From assembly GCA_021776095.1 (NCBI GenBank), contig JAJFGO010000015.1:1-64000 (forward strand): 64,000 nucleotides of DNA. Direction: 5' to 3'. Under the pieces are notes generated by a model. It saw nothing but the letters and a program-made list of their open reading frames with translations, did not search any database and was not told the origin of the DNA. The translations under genes and the position numbers were made by a program. Shown here one piece after another: positions 37,094-45,634 of the stretch. This stretch comes from Kiloniellaceae bacterium. GTDB lineage: Bacteria > Pseudomonadota > Alphaproteobacteria > Kiloniellales > J153. Each line of letters begins with the position of its first letter. The stretch's first letter is position 1.

Positions 37094-37840
37094 GTGGAGG
37101 CCTTGACCTGGGAAGCCATGGGGCTGGTGGTCGGGGTAGCCTCGGTGGCCGGTTTCGTCTCCGGTTTCGCCGGTTTCGGCACCGCGCTGGTGGCCGCCGG
37201 GCTGTGGCTGAATGTCTTGCCCGCCGCCGTGGTGCCGCCCCTGGTGGCGGTCTGCGCGGCGGCCGCGCAGGCGATCGGCGTTCTGCATGTGCGCCGGGCT
37301 TTCAGGTGGGATCGTGCCTGGCCTTACCTGGCCGGCGCGGCCCTGGGCGTTCCGCTCGGTGTCATGGCCCTGGACCTGGCCTCGCCCAAGGTTCTACTCC
37401 TGGTTGTCGGCGTCTTTCTGATCCTTTACTGCTTGGTTCAGGTCACGGGGCTTGGCCGTTGGCGCGTCGGGCCTTGGGGCGGGCGCAAGGCGGATAGTCT
37501 GGTTGGCCTCGGCGGCGGCGTTCTGGGCGGATTCGCCGGCCTCTCGGGGCCGCTGCCCTTGATATGGTTGCAGTTGCGCGGCGGCGCCTCCGAGGTTCAG
37601 CGCGCGACCTATCAGCCCTTCAATCTGGTGGTCCTGACCGCCGCCAGTCTGGGCATGGCCATGGCGGGGCGCATCGATGGCGAGGTATTGGTGTTCCTGG
37701 CCCTGTGCCTGCCGGCCACGGTCCTGGGCGCCTGGGCCGGCGCGCGCAGTTACCGCTTGGTTGACGAGGCCATGTTCCGGGCCGTGGTTCTTGGCTTGCT
37801 GGGCGTGTCGGGCCTAGCCCTGCTGATCCGTAGCTTTTAG
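37094..37840 (+). CDS. TauE/SafE-family membrane permease
   Basis: 248 residues, about seven to eight hydrophobic segments with two repeated family motifs (GFVSGFAGFGTALVAAGL near residue 17 and GGGVLGGFAGLSGPLPLIWL near 138). The family moves sulfite, sulfonates or other anions across the inner membrane. GTG start 37094, 5 bp after tlyA. The TAG stop is shared in a TTAG with the TAA stop of convergent sppA. Substrate unknown. Confidence 0.88.
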   Translation: MEALTWEAMGLVVGVASVAGFVSGFAGFGTALVAAGLWLNVLPAAVVPPLVAVCAAAAQAIGVLHVRRAFRWDRAWPYLAGAALGVPLGVMALDLASPKVLLLVVGVFLILYCLVQVTGLGRWRVGPWGGRKADSLVGLGGGVLGGFAGLSGPLPLIWLQLRGGASEVQRATYQPFNLVVLTAASLGMAMAGRIDGEVLVFLALCLPATVLGAWAGARSYRLVDEAMFRAVVLGLLGVSGLALLIRSF

Positions 37841-39657
37841 CGAAGTTCCTCGACCCCGCGCAGCCTGAGCTCCGCGCCGCGCGGGTCTGAGTTGAGTTCT
37901 TCTAACAAGCTTACCGCCGGTTCCAGAACCTGCACGAGCCGGGCTAGGCCGCGCAGCAGGGCGCCGATGCCGGGCACCTCCAAGGCACCGCCGAGGGCAT
38001 CTTCCAAAAACGCTTTTACCGGGTCGCGCTCCTTGGGGAAGACCCGGACCTGGATCGGCGCTTCGGGGTCCAGGCCGGCGGCCTCGCGCGCCAGGGCGAA
38101 GGCCTTGCGGTAACCGCCCAGGGCGTCGACGAGGCCAAGCTCAAGGGCATCGGCGCCGGTCCAGACCCGCCCCTCGGCGGCACTCAAGACCTGTTCGATC
38201 GGCATGCCGCGGCCCTCGGCGACCTTAGAGGTGAAGTCCGCGTAAACCCGGTCGAGGCTTGCTTGCACCTGGGTCCATTCGGCGGCGGTGAATTTACGGT
38301 TCGGCGACCAGAGGTCGGCGCGCACCCCGGCCTTCACGCCGTCCCACTTGACGCCGAGGCGATCCCATAAACCGGCCAGAACCATCTTGCCGGTGATGAC
38401 GCCGATGGAGCCGGTGATGGTGCCCGGCTGGGCGACAATTGCTTGGGCCGGGGCGGCGACGAAATAACCGCCCGAAGCGGCCACGCCGCCCATGCTGACG
38501 ATAACCGGCACGCCGCCGTCCTGAGCGCGCTTCACTTCGTGCCAAATGGTATCCGAGGCGACATAGGAACCGCCGGGACTATCGACCCGGAACACGATCG
38601 CCTTGACGTCCGGGGCGGCGGCGGCGGCACGGAAGGCGGCGCTTAGGGTATCGGCGCCCATGGACAGGCGGCCGAAGATCGGGTCGTTCTCGCCTCCGTC
38701 CAGGACCACCGGGCCCAAACCGTGTATGAGGGCGAGGGTTTCGCCGCTTGGTTCGGGAACGTCCCGGCGCTGGTCGTAGCCGGACAGGGTCACGAAACTC
38801 TTGCGGCTGCCGTCTAAGATACCGGCGGCCGACAGGGCCGCGTCCTCGGCCGCGTCCAGGTAACCGAGCTTGTCGATCAATCCCGCCGCCAAGGCCCGCT
38901 TGGCATCGAGCGGCGCGGTATCGATCAGGTGCGCGACCGTGTCAGTCGACAGGCCGCGTGCCGAGGCGATGCCCGCCGTGACTTGCTCAAGCGAGGAATC
39001 TAGCAGGCGTTGCAGATTGGCGCGCTGCGGGGCGGGCAGGGCGGTTTCGGTCACGAAGGCGGCGGCGCCTTTATAGGGGCCGCGTTGACCGATTTGCGGT
39101 TCTATCCCGATATCGTCCAGGATGCCGCGCAGGAACGGGCTTTGAAGGCTGAAGCCGGTCAGGCCGACATCGCCGGAGGGTTGCAGCCAAACGTGGCCGA
39201 AGGCGCTGGCCAGGTAGTAATGCTGGGTTCCGTTCCCGGCCTCGCCGAAGGTTTCGGCGAAGGCTATGGCGAACTTACCGCGCGCGCGGAAATCGATCAC
39301 CGCGTCGCGCAATTCCTGGACCGAGGCCAGGCCGGGGGCGCCGCGTCCCAGGCGCACGAACAGGCCTTTTACCCTGGGGTCCGCGCCCGCCGCCTCCAGG
39401 GTGTCGAGCATGTCCCGCAAGACCGTGGCGCGCCCCAAGGATGCGCGCGCCAGGGGGTTGTCCGGCTTGACCTCGATCAGGCCGTCCGCGAGGTCGAAGG
39501 TCAGCACCATGGCTTCGGGCAAGGGATCCTTGCTGGCGCGCAAGGGATCCACCCGTTCCAACAACAGCCAAGCCGAAGCGATCCCCGCCACCATTAAGAA
39601 GCCGAGAGTCGCCAGTACGCCGACGATGCACTTGAGAAAGAAAAGAATTATCCGCAT
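37837..39657 (-). CDS. sppA: Signal peptide peptidase SppA (67-kDa type)
   Basis: 606-residue membrane-anchored serine protease degrading signal-peptide remnants. N-terminal anchor IILFFLKCIVGVLATLGFLMVAGIASAWLL; N-terminal domain carries the general-base lysine in QRGPYKGAAAFVTE (about residue 200); C-terminal domain has the nucleophile serine in SMGGVAASGGYFVAAPA and PGTITGSIGVITGK. Two fused S49 repeats as in E. coli SppA. ATG 39657 (MRIILFF) chosen as the usual short N-terminus; ATG 39684 is an alternative. Confidence 0.92.
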   Translation of the reverse strand: MRIILFFLKCIVGVLATLGFLMVAGIASAWLLLERVDPLRASKDPLPEAMVLTFDLADGLIEVKPDNPLARASLGRATVLRDMLDTLEAAGADPRVKGLFVRLGRGAPGLASVQELRDAVIDFRARGKFAIAFAETFGEAGNGTQHYYLASAFGHVWLQPSGDVGLTGFSLQSPFLRGILDDIGIEPQIGQRGPYKGAAAFVTETALPAPQRANLQRLLDSSLEQVTAGIASARGLSTDTVAHLIDTAPLDAKRALAAGLIDKLGYLDAAEDAALSAAGILDGSRKSFVTLSGYDQRRDVPEPSGETLALIHGLGPVVLDGGENDPIFGRLSMGADTLSAAFRAAAAAPDVKAIVFRVDSPGGSYVASDTIWHEVKRAQDGGVPVIVSMGGVAASGGYFVAAPAQAIVAQPGTITGSIGVITGKMVLAGLWDRLGVKWDGVKAGVRADLWSPNRKFTAAEWTQVQASLDRVYADFTSKVAEGRGMPIEQVLSAAEGRVWTGADALELGLVDALGGYRKAFALAREAAGLDPEAPIQVRVFPKERDPVKAFLEDALGGALEVPGIGALLRGLARLVQVLEPAVSLLEELNSDPRGAELRLRGVEELR

Positions 39658-39740
39658 GGCAAGGTCATAGGTGTTCACTTGCATTTTGTCGAGCCTTCAT
39701 GGGGCAAGGAAATCGCGTTTTGTATTGCGGTTTCACCAGT

Positions 39741-39821
39741 GCGTCCTTCGACAAGCTCAGGAGGAGGATGATCGCGTGCGGCATAAACAAAGGCTCTCAT
39801 CCTGAGCTTGTCGAAGGACGC
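39741..39821. repeat. Inverted repeat with 22-bp perfect arms
   Basis: GCGTCCTTCGACAAGCTCAG at 39741 (arm 39741-39762) is repeated inverted at 39800-39821, separated by 37 bp. This sequence type (CTTCGACAAGCTCAGG) is a widespread dispersed intergenic palindrome in many bacteria. It lies in the divergent gap between sppA and the RNA methyltransferase gene. No transposase. Confidence 0.85.
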
Positions 39822-39957
39822 AACCGCGCTAATCCAATTCTTCCTAAAGGCGGCGAATGAAAGGCGATAGTTCTGCTTTTAAGGGCCGTGACCAAGTTGA
39901 GAGTCCCAGGTAAAACTTCCACTTAGGAAGCGGCTTTTTTTGAAAAGGAGCTTGAAG

Positions 39958-41265
39958 ATGCGGCGGCGCGCGCGCCCCGGCGGGGGACGGCAACTGGAAG
40001 TCACAATCGAAGGCGTCGGCGCGCGCGGCGACGGCTATGCCAGGCATGAAGGCGCCATGATCTATGTGCCGCTGACCCTGACCGGGGACCGGGTGCGCAT
40101 CCGCGTGACCGGCGCGCGGGCCGGGGGCGCAAAAGGCGAAATCATCGAGCTGCTTAGCGAAGGGCCGGGACGCAGGGAGCCGCCGTGCCCGCATTTCGGC
40201 CCCTGCGGCGGCTGTGCCTTGCAACACATGGACCCGGATGTTTACGGCGCGTGGAAAGACTCGCTTTTGCCGCAAGCCCTGGCCCATCGCGGCCTCGAAG
40301 ATGTGCCTATCGCCCCCCTGGTCCGGATACCGCCGGCCACGCGCCGGCGCGCGGTGCTGGCGGCGGTCCGGCGCGGCAAGCGGGTCTTGCTCGGCTTTCA
40401 CGAACGGCAAAGCCGCGCGGTCGTGGACCTGAGCACATGCCTGCTTCTCACGCCGCGGCTCGATGCCCTGCTGCCGGCCTTGCGCGCGGCCTTGGCCGAG
40501 GTTTTGCCGGAAAATTCCGATGCCGCCGTGACCGTCACCGACACGCAAGAAGGTCCGGATGTTCTGATAACCGCGCCCGGTCAGCCGGGCTTGCGCGCGC
40601 GCGAGGCCTTGACCGGGTTCGCGGAGGCCGCCGATCTGGCGCGCCTGTCCTGGCGCGAGGCGGAGGACGGGGAGGCCCCCGGCCCGGCGGAACCGGTTGT
40701 GGTCCGCCGGCCGCCGCGCCTGCAATTCGGCGCCGTCACGGTCGAGCCGGAGCCGGGCGCCTTCCTGCAACCCAGCGCCGAGGGCCAAGCGGCGCTCACC
40801 GAAGCGGTCCTGGCCTGCCTGCCCGCGCGTTGCGAAAAGATCGCCGAGCTGTATTGCGGCAGCGGTGCCTTCACCTTTCCCATGAGCGAAAAGGCCCGGG
40901 TGCTGGCTGTCGATGGCGCCGGCGAGGCGGTGGCGGCGCTCTGGGCCGCGGCCCGGCGCGCTGACTTGGCCGGGCGGATCGCGGTCGAGGTGCGCGACCT
41001 GGCCCGCGAACCTCTTATGCCCGAGGAACTCACGCCTTACGACGCCGTGGTCTTCGATCCACCGCGCGCCGGGGCGCGGGAACAAGCGCACCAGCTTGCC
41101 GAATCCCAAGTGCCGGTTGTGATCGCGGTATCCTGCAATCCCAATAGTTTCGCCCGCGATGCTCGTATTCTGGTGGACGGTGGATACACCCTAGACGAGG
41201 TAACGCCCCTCGATCAGTTTCCCTGGTCCGGGCACCTGGAATTAGTCGCCAAGTTCACGCGTTAG
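39958..41265 (+). CDS. RlmD/TrmA-family RNA (uracil-C5) methyltransferase
   Basis: 435 residues. N-terminal TRAM-like domain (about 8-62), four-cysteine Fe-S cluster (CPHFGPCGGC plus the later LSTC), central RNA-binding part, and SAM methyltransferase fold with LYCGSGAFTFPMSEKA, FDPPRAG, catalytic Cys in AVSCNPNSFARD and C-terminal base in HLELVAKF. Probably modifies a uridine in 23S rRNA, as RlmD does. ATG 39958 is chosen because AAGGAGC sits 7 nt upstream; the ORF-track start at TTG 39940 would precede that site. Confidence 0.88.
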   Translation: MRRRARPGGGRQLEVTIEGVGARGDGYARHEGAMIYVPLTLTGDRVRIRVTGARAGGAKGEIIELLSEGPGRREPPCPHFGPCGGCALQHMDPDVYGAWKDSLLPQALAHRGLEDVPIAPLVRIPPATRRRAVLAAVRRGKRVLLGFHERQSRAVVDLSTCLLLTPRLDALLPALRAALAEVLPENSDAAVTVTDTQEGPDVLITAPGQPGLRAREALTGFAEAADLARLSWREAEDGEAPGPAEPVVVRRPPRLQFGAVTVEPEPGAFLQPSAEGQAALTEAVLACLPARCEKIAELYCGSGAFTFPMSEKARVLAVDGAGEAVAALWAAARRADLAGRIAVEVRDLAREPLMPEELTPYDAVVFDPPRAGAREQAHQLAESQVPVVIAVSCNPNSFARDARILVDGGYTLDEVTPLDQFPWSGHLELVAKFTR

Positions 41266-41271
41266 AAATTT

Positions 41272-41312
41272 CGGGCCGGCCGCCGGGGAGTGGGGGAGGG
41301 GCGGCCGGCCCG
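41272..41312. terminator. Strong GC hairpin between convergent genes
   Basis: CGGGCCGGCCGCC pairs with GGCGGCCGGCCCG across a 15-nt G-rich loop, sitting in the 63-bp gap between the convergent methyltransferase and SDR genes. No T-run on the plus side and only AAATTT on the minus side, so it is a likely bidirectional or weak terminator, not a textbook one. Confidence 0.55.
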
Positions 41313-41328
41313 CGCGCTCGAAGTGAAA

Positions 41329-42066
41329 TCACTCCGGACGCATTTCGCCAATCTGTTTTTCGACCGCCTTGGGGTCGTGAAGCAGGTTGCCGTGAATTTC
41401 GGCCGCCATGGGATCGGGGTAAACGTCCTCCGTCCCCTCGGCTAGGGCCTTGAGGACGGCCTCGGCGATTTGCGCGGGCGGAACTTTCGGGACGTCGAAG
41501 TTCTTGGCCATGTCGGTATCGACCGGGCCAGGGTAAACCCCGATCACCTGCGTGCCCTGGTTGCTCAACTCCGCCCGGAGGCCCTGGGTCATGGAGTGGA
41601 CCGCCGCCTTGGAGGCGCTGTAGGGACCGATGATCGGAAAATTCACATGGGAAGCGATGGAGGCGAGGTTGACGATCGCGCCACCGCCGTTGCGCTTGAG
41701 AAGCGGCGCGAAGGCACGCGACATGGCCAAGGTGCCGAAATAGTTCACGTCCATCTCGCGCCGCGCGCCCTCGAGATCGCCGGTGGCGATGAAGCCGCCA
41801 AAGATCGCGACGCCGGCGTTGTTGATGAGGAGAGTTACGTCACTCGCCAGCGCCGCCGCCGCCCGCACTTGTTCCGGGTCGGTCACGTCGAGTTTCACGG
41901 CCTTGATCCGCCCGCCGCCGCCGGCGACGGTTTCCGCCAGCGTGGCGGTGTCGCGCGCGGCGGCGTAAATTTTTTCGACCCCCGCGTTCCGCAGGGCTTC
42001 CACGAAGGCCTGGCCGATGCCGCGGTTGGCGCCGGTTACCAGGGCGATGGTATCTTTGAGTTCCAT
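41329..42066 (-). CDS. SDR-family NAD(P)-dependent oxidoreductase
   Basis: 245 residues: TGANRGIGQAFVEAL cofactor loop, LLINNAGVAIFGG, catalytic Ser in VNLASIASHVNFP and Tyr-x3-Lys in PYSASKAAVHSMTQGL. Resembles the classical SDR group used in carbonyl or xenobiotic reduction. Start of a minus-strand group (SDR, GST, AhpD-like, old yellow enzyme) whose members handle electrophiles or peroxides, but separate gaps mean they need not be one transcript. Confidence 0.88.
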   Translation of the reverse strand: MELKDTIALVTGANRGIGQAFVEALRNAGVEKIYAAARDTATLAETVAGGGGRIKAVKLDVTDPEQVRAAAALASDVTLLINNAGVAIFGGFIATGDLEGARREMDVNYFGTLAMSRAFAPLLKRNGGGAIVNLASIASHVNFPIIGPYSASKAAVHSMTQGLRAELSNQGTQVIGVYPGPVDTDMAKNFDVPKVPPAQIAEAVLKALAEGTEDVYPDPMAAEIHGNLLHDPKAVEKQIGEMRPE

Positions 42067-42091
42067 GATTCGTCTCCAGATATGTTGATAT

Positions 42092-42739
42092 TTAGGTGTT
42101 AACGGCCGGCGGGTTTATCGCCCGCCCCTTTTCATAGGCCCGGACGGTGGCCGGGCGTTCGGCGATGGTGTGGAACCAGCGCTTTATGTTCGGATAATTA
42201 TCCAGGTCCTGATCCAAGCCTTGGTGCGATACCACCCAGGGATAGCTGGCCATGTCGGCGATGGAATAGCCGCCCGCGATATAGTCACGCCCGTTTAGGC
42301 GTTTATCGAGAACGCCGTAGAGCCTTGACGTTTCCTTACGGTAGCGTTCCAAGGCATAGGGAAGTTGTTCCGGCGCCGAGAACTTGAAATGAAAATATTG
42401 TCCGGCCATGGGGCCGAGGCCGCCCATCTGCCAGAACAGCCATTGCAAGGCCTCGTTCCGCCCCACCGGATCGCCGGGCAGGAAGCGCCCGGTCTTGTCG
42501 GCAAGATACAAAAGGATCGCCCCGGATTCGAAGATCGAGATCGGGTCCGTGCCTTCCTTGGGTTCGCGGTCCACAAGCGCTGGAATACGGTTGTTGGGCG
42601 CGATCTTAAGAAACTCGGGCGCGAATTGTTCGTTCTGGCCGAGGTTCACCGGCACTAAGTTGTATGCCGCCTCCACCTCTTCCAGGAACAGAAGCGGCTT
42701 ATAGCCATTGGGCGTGGTCCAAAAATGCAAGTCGATCAT
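42092..42739 (-). CDS. Glutathione S-transferase family protein (YfcG/Ure2p-like)
   Basis: 215 residues with an N-terminal thioredoxin-like domain: LHFWTTPNGYKPLLFLEE (the TPNGYK motif of nu-class/YfcG-type GSTs), NNRIPALVD and ESGAILLYLADKTG (glutathione-binding ES), followed by an all-alpha C-terminal domain. Members act as disulfide-bond oxidoreductases or conjugating enzymes. 25 bp upstream of the SDR gene on the same strand, likely co-transcribed with it. Confidence 0.9.
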   Translation of the reverse strand: MIDLHFWTTPNGYKPLLFLEEVEAAYNLVPVNLGQNEQFAPEFLKIAPNNRIPALVDREPKEGTDPISIFESGAILLYLADKTGRFLPGDPVGRNEALQWLFWQMGGLGPMAGQYFHFKFSAPEQLPYALERYRKETSRLYGVLDKRLNGRDYIAGGYSIADMASYPWVVSHQGLDQDLDNYPNIKRWFHTIAERPATVRAYEKGRAINPPAVNT

Positions 42740-42811
42740 GCTTGGCCTCCGTTATTCGCGTAACGATTCGGGCGCATCGAGGCTGCTTAAGTTCACCACG
42801 TCCCACCCCGC

Positions 42812-42895
42812 GTCATTGCCGGACTTGATCCGGCAATCCATCGAAGTCCGAGACTCGGATTTTCCATGGACCCACGGGTCAAGCCCGTGGGTGAC
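42812..42895. repeat. Palindromic intergenic repeat (GTCATTGCCGGACTTGATCC type)
   Basis: Begins GTCATTGCCGGACTTGATCC and ends GGGTCAAGCCCGTGGGTGAC, with internal hairpins (TTGCCGGACTTGATCCGGCAA; CCACGGGTCAAGCCCGTGG). A close relative lies at 46916-46998. This is a dispersed alphaproteobacterial repeat class. It lies between the GST and AhpD-like genes. Confidence 0.85.
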
Positions 42896-42916
42896 GTCTG
42901 AGTAAAGTAGTTTCCC

Positions 42917-43468
42917 TTAAGCGGCGGTCCAGGTTTCCCTGGCGAAGGCCTCGTCCACCGGCGTATCGACCAGGTGATTGGTGTAATTCGACAAGGTCTT
43001 GTAGGTAATGCCGAGAATGACCTCAAGCACTTGGCGGCGGGTGTATCCGGCGCCGATAAAGGCCTGCACTTCGCTTTCATCGGCCCAGCCGCGCTTTTCG
43101 ATCAGGATTTCGACGAAGGCGCGCAGGGCCTGAAGGCGCGCGTCGCTCAAGGGTTGGCGATCGCGCAAGGCCGCGATCGCGTCGTCCGGGGCCTTGTTCA
43201 TTTGGGCGACGACGGTATGCGCCGCCATGCAGTAGGTGCAGCCGTTCGCGGCGCTGACCGCCAGCAGGACCACTTGCCGCTCGACATTGCTCAAGGAGGT
43301 TTTGTTGAAGCTATCGCCGAGGGCGATGTAGGCATCCAGGGCCGCCGGCGCTTCCGCCAAGGCGCCCCAAAGATTGGGCACGAAACCGTAGCGCTTTTTC
43401 CCGGTCTCGAAGACAGGTTTGACTTCCTCCGGGGCGCTCTCCGCCGTGTGGATCGAAAAGATACTCAT
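42917..43468 (-). CDS. AhpD-like / carboxymuconolactone decarboxylase-family peroxidase
   Basis: 183-residue all-alpha protein with the AhpD-core redox motif in AANGCTYCMAAHTVV (C-x2-C followed by His), which in AhpD-like proteins gives alkylhydroperoxidase activity. Otherwise typical length and helices (RYGFVPNLWGALAEAPAAL). Starts 33 bp downstream of the old yellow enzyme gene on the same strand, so it is likely in the same transcript and under the TetR operator upstream. Physiological reductant unknown. Confidence 0.88.
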   Translation of the reverse strand: MSIFSIHTAESAPEEVKPVFETGKKRYGFVPNLWGALAEAPAALDAYIALGDSFNKTSLSNVERQVVLLAVSAANGCTYCMAAHTVVAQMNKAPDDAIAALRDRQPLSDARLQALRAFVEILIEKRGWADESEVQAFIGAGYTRRQVLEVILGITYKTLSNYTNHLVDTPVDEAFARETWTAA

Positions 43469-43501
43469 GTGCGTGGTTCCTTTGTTATGGGAATGAAAAA
43501 A

Positions 43502-44584
43502 TTAAGCGGCGCTCAGACTGGGATAGTCAGTGTAGCCGCGGGCGTCGCCGCCGTAGAAGGTGACGGCATCGGGGGTATTGAGCGGCGCGTCCTGGGCGAA
43601 ACGCGCGGCCAGGTCGGGGTTGGCGAGATACAACTGACCGAAGGCGACCAGGTCGCTTTGGCCGCTGGCCAAGGCCGCGTTCGCCCGCGCCTTGTCGTAA
43701 CCGCCGTTGGCGATATAGAGGCCGGGGAAGTCCTGGGCGAAGGAGGCCCGGTCCAGGCGTCTTGGGTCCGAGCCGTCAAGGGAGGCGCCCTCCACCACAT
43801 GAAGATAGACCAGGCCCAGGCGTCCCAACTCGCGGGCCGCATAGCCGAAGGTCGCTTGCGGGTCCGAGTCCGCCATGGAATTGAAGCCGTTGAGGGGCGA
43901 TAGCCGGGCGCCGACCCGCTCCGCCCCCCAGATATCGATCACGGCTTGCGTGACGTCGCGTAGCAGACGGAAGCGGTTTTCGATCGATCCGCCGTAAGCA
44001 TCGCCGCGTTGGTTGGTGCCGTCGCGCAGGAATTGATCGAGCAGATAGCCGTTGGCGGCGTGGATCTCGACCCCATCGAAACCGGCGGTCAAAGCCTTGG
44101 CCGCGGCCTTGCGGTACTGGGCCACGATGCCCGGAATTTCTTTCGTTTCCAGGGCGCGGGGCGTGATGTATGGCTGCATGCCCTCGTAAGTCACCGCCTC
44201 GCCCTCGGGTTGTATGGCGGAGGGCGCGACGGGCAAGTTGCCCTCGGGCTGCAAGGAAGGATGGGAGATGCGTCCTACATGCCAAAGCTGCAGGAAGATA
44301 TGACCGCCTGCCTTGTGCACGGCGTCGGTCACCCGGCGCCACCCGGCAACCTGGTTATCGCTGTGAATACCGGGGGTGTTGGGATAGCCGACGCCCTGGG
44401 GCGATACCTGGGTCGCCTCGGTGATAATCAAGCCGGCGCCGGCGCGCTGACGGTAGTACTCGACCGCCAAGTCCGTGGGCACCTGGCCGGCGCCGGCGCG
44501 GTTGCGGGTCAGGGGCGCCATGACCAGGCGGTTGCGCAAGGTGTGGGGGCCAAGGGCGATGGGTGAAAAAAGGTCCGTCATCAT
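43502..44584 (-). CDS. Old yellow enzyme family alkene reductase (NemA-like)
   Basis: 360-residue FMN-dependent NAD(P)H reductase of electrophilic alkenes, N-ethylmaleimide or nitro compounds. Motifs: MAPLTRNRA, EATQVSPQGVGYPNTPGIH, FLQLWHVGRISHP, the His/Asn substrate pair region DGVEIHAANGYLLDQFLRDGTNQR, YGGSIENRFRLL, and C-terminal DLVAFGQLYLANPDL. Start at ATG 44584 (MMTDLF). A TetR-type operator (44616-44631) sits 31 nt upstream, like the NemR-controlled nemA of E. coli. Confidence 0.93.
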   Translation of the reverse strand: MMTDLFSPIALGPHTLRNRLVMAPLTRNRAGAGQVPTDLAVEYYRQRAGAGLIITEATQVSPQGVGYPNTPGIHSDNQVAGWRRVTDAVHKAGGHIFLQLWHVGRISHPSLQPEGNLPVAPSAIQPEGEAVTYEGMQPYITPRALETKEIPGIVAQYRKAAAKALTAGFDGVEIHAANGYLLDQFLRDGTNQRGDAYGGSIENRFRLLRDVTQAVIDIWGAERVGARLSPLNGFNSMADSDPQATFGYAARELGRLGLVYLHVVEGASLDGSDPRRLDRASFAQDFPGLYIANGGYDKARANAALASGQSDLVAFGQLYLANPDLAARFAQDAPLNTPDAVTFYGGDARGYTDYPSLSAA

Positions 44585-44615
44585 GTGTCGATTGCTCCTG
44601 TAGGTGCGGTGGTTA

Positions 44616-44631
44616 TGGACCGAACGGTCCA
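44616..44631. promoter_or_regulatory. TetR/NemR-type operator before the old yellow enzyme gene
   Basis: TGGACCGAACGGTCCA, a palindrome interrupted only at its central AA, embedded in TTATGGAC...GTCCAAATTAAGAG. A matching site with the same flanks precedes the tetR gene (45635). Resembles the E. coli NemR box pattern as I recall it (TAGACC...GGTCTA). Confidence 0.75.
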
Positions 44632-44676
44632 AATTAAGAGAAACCGTAGCCGGGACACTCCGTCCTGCCGCCGGGT

Positions 44677-45021
44677 TTAAAAAATGCTTAGGTCGAGCTT
44701 GCGGGTGGTGCCCAGCCAGATCGCGCGGTCGCGGTGATCTTCCAAGTCCTGGCCGGTGTTGGGGTGAACGAAAACGGTTAAGCCGTTCCGGTTGAGCGCC
44801 AGCCAGGGCAAGATTTCGACCAGCAGATCCGGGCCGAAGTGGATCTGGTAACTGCCGGTCGGATGGGGGCCGACCGGATTATCGTGCCAGCGCCCGAAGG
44901 CCGCACCGGTGAAGCGGGCCTCGGCCGCCGTACGCAATTGCGCCGCCGCATCCTTTTCCGCCGCGCCGTAATACACATGGGCGTGGTAGTCGGCGACGAT
45001 CTTGGGGTCGAGTTCGGTCAT
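44677..45021 (-). CDS. DOPA 4,5-dioxygenase family protein
   Basis: 114 residues, matches the small extradiol dioxygenase family: DYHAHVYYGAAEKDAA near the N-terminus (metal His), GPHPTGSYQIHF, ILPWLALNRNGLTVFVHPNTGQDLEDHRDRAIWLG. The histidines of HAH, HPTG and VHPNTG are the candidate metal ligands. Fungal and plant members open the DOPA ring; bacterial substrates are mostly unknown. Starts 6 bp after the tetR stop on the same strand, so it is probably co-transcribed with the regulator. Confidence 0.87.
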   Translation of the reverse strand: MTELDPKIVADYHAHVYYGAAEKDAAAQLRTAAEARFTGAAFGRWHDNPVGPHPTGSYQIHFGPDLLVEILPWLALNRNGLTVFVHPNTGQDLEDHRDRAIWLGTTRKLDLSIF

Positions 45022-45027
45022 AGGACG

Positions 45028-45621
45028 TCAATCCAATACACTGAGGGCGAGGCGCGCGATATCGCGCAAGGCGGTTTTGCCGGGCTTGACCTTGGCCATG
45101 ACCCGCAGGCCGTTGAGGCTGGCGGTCAGGGACCGGGCCAGGGCGCGCGGGTCGTGGTCGCGCGCGATTTCGCCCTGGTCCTGGCCGGTCAGGACCGCGT
45201 CGTGAAAAGCGTTCTCGGTGGCACTCATGCCGGCGCGGATACGCGCCGCGGCGGCTGGATCGCTGGCAGAAATCTCGACCGCGCAATTGCCCAGGTAACA
45301 GCCGCGCTGTCCCTTTGGACTGGCTGCCGAGTCGACCGCCATGGCGAAGATTTCCTCGATGGCCGCGCGGGCGGAACCCAGCGCCTCGCCCCGCGCCCGC
45401 AACTTCCCGGTGAAGCCCGCCAGGACCGTGTCGCTGTAACGGTCCAGGGTGGCGATGAACAACTCGTTCTTGCCGCCGAAGGTATCGTAGAAACTGCTCC
45501 GGCTCAGGCCCATGGCCTCGATCAGGTCGCAGAGGGAGGCGGACTCATAGCCCTTGGCCCAAAACACCTGCATGGCCTGTTCCAAGGCCTGATCCTGATC
45601 GAATTCGCGCGGACGTCCCAT
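45028..45621 (-). CDS. TetR-family repressor (NemR-like)
   Basis: 197 residues. N-terminal HTH (QALEQAMQVFWAKGYESASLCDLIEAMGLSRSSFYDTFGGK, about 10-50) and TetR C-terminal ligand domain with GQRGCYLGNCAVEI; cysteines at about 108 and 113 lie where NemR has its redox/electrophile-sensing Cys106. Two operators TGGAC-N6-GTCCA precede its own gene (14 nt upstream) and the old yellow enzyme gene, which supports autoregulation and control of the reductase. Electrophile or hypochlorite sensing is inferred by analogy. Confidence 0.88.
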   Translation of the reverse strand: MGRPREFDQDQALEQAMQVFWAKGYESASLCDLIEAMGLSRSSFYDTFGGKNELFIATLDRYSDTVLAGFTGKLRARGEALGSARAAIEEIFAMAVDSAASPKGQRGCYLGNCAVEISASDPAAAARIRAGMSATENAFHDAVLTGQDQGEIARDHDPRALARSLTASLNGLRVMAKVKPGKTALRDIARLALSVLD

Positions 45622-45634
45622 GGAGAGTTAGTTA

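Noticed and set aside
41272-41312. Considered as an operator for the convergent genes
   Set aside because: Both genes end there rather than begin, so a termination or mRNA-end role is more sensible than an operator.
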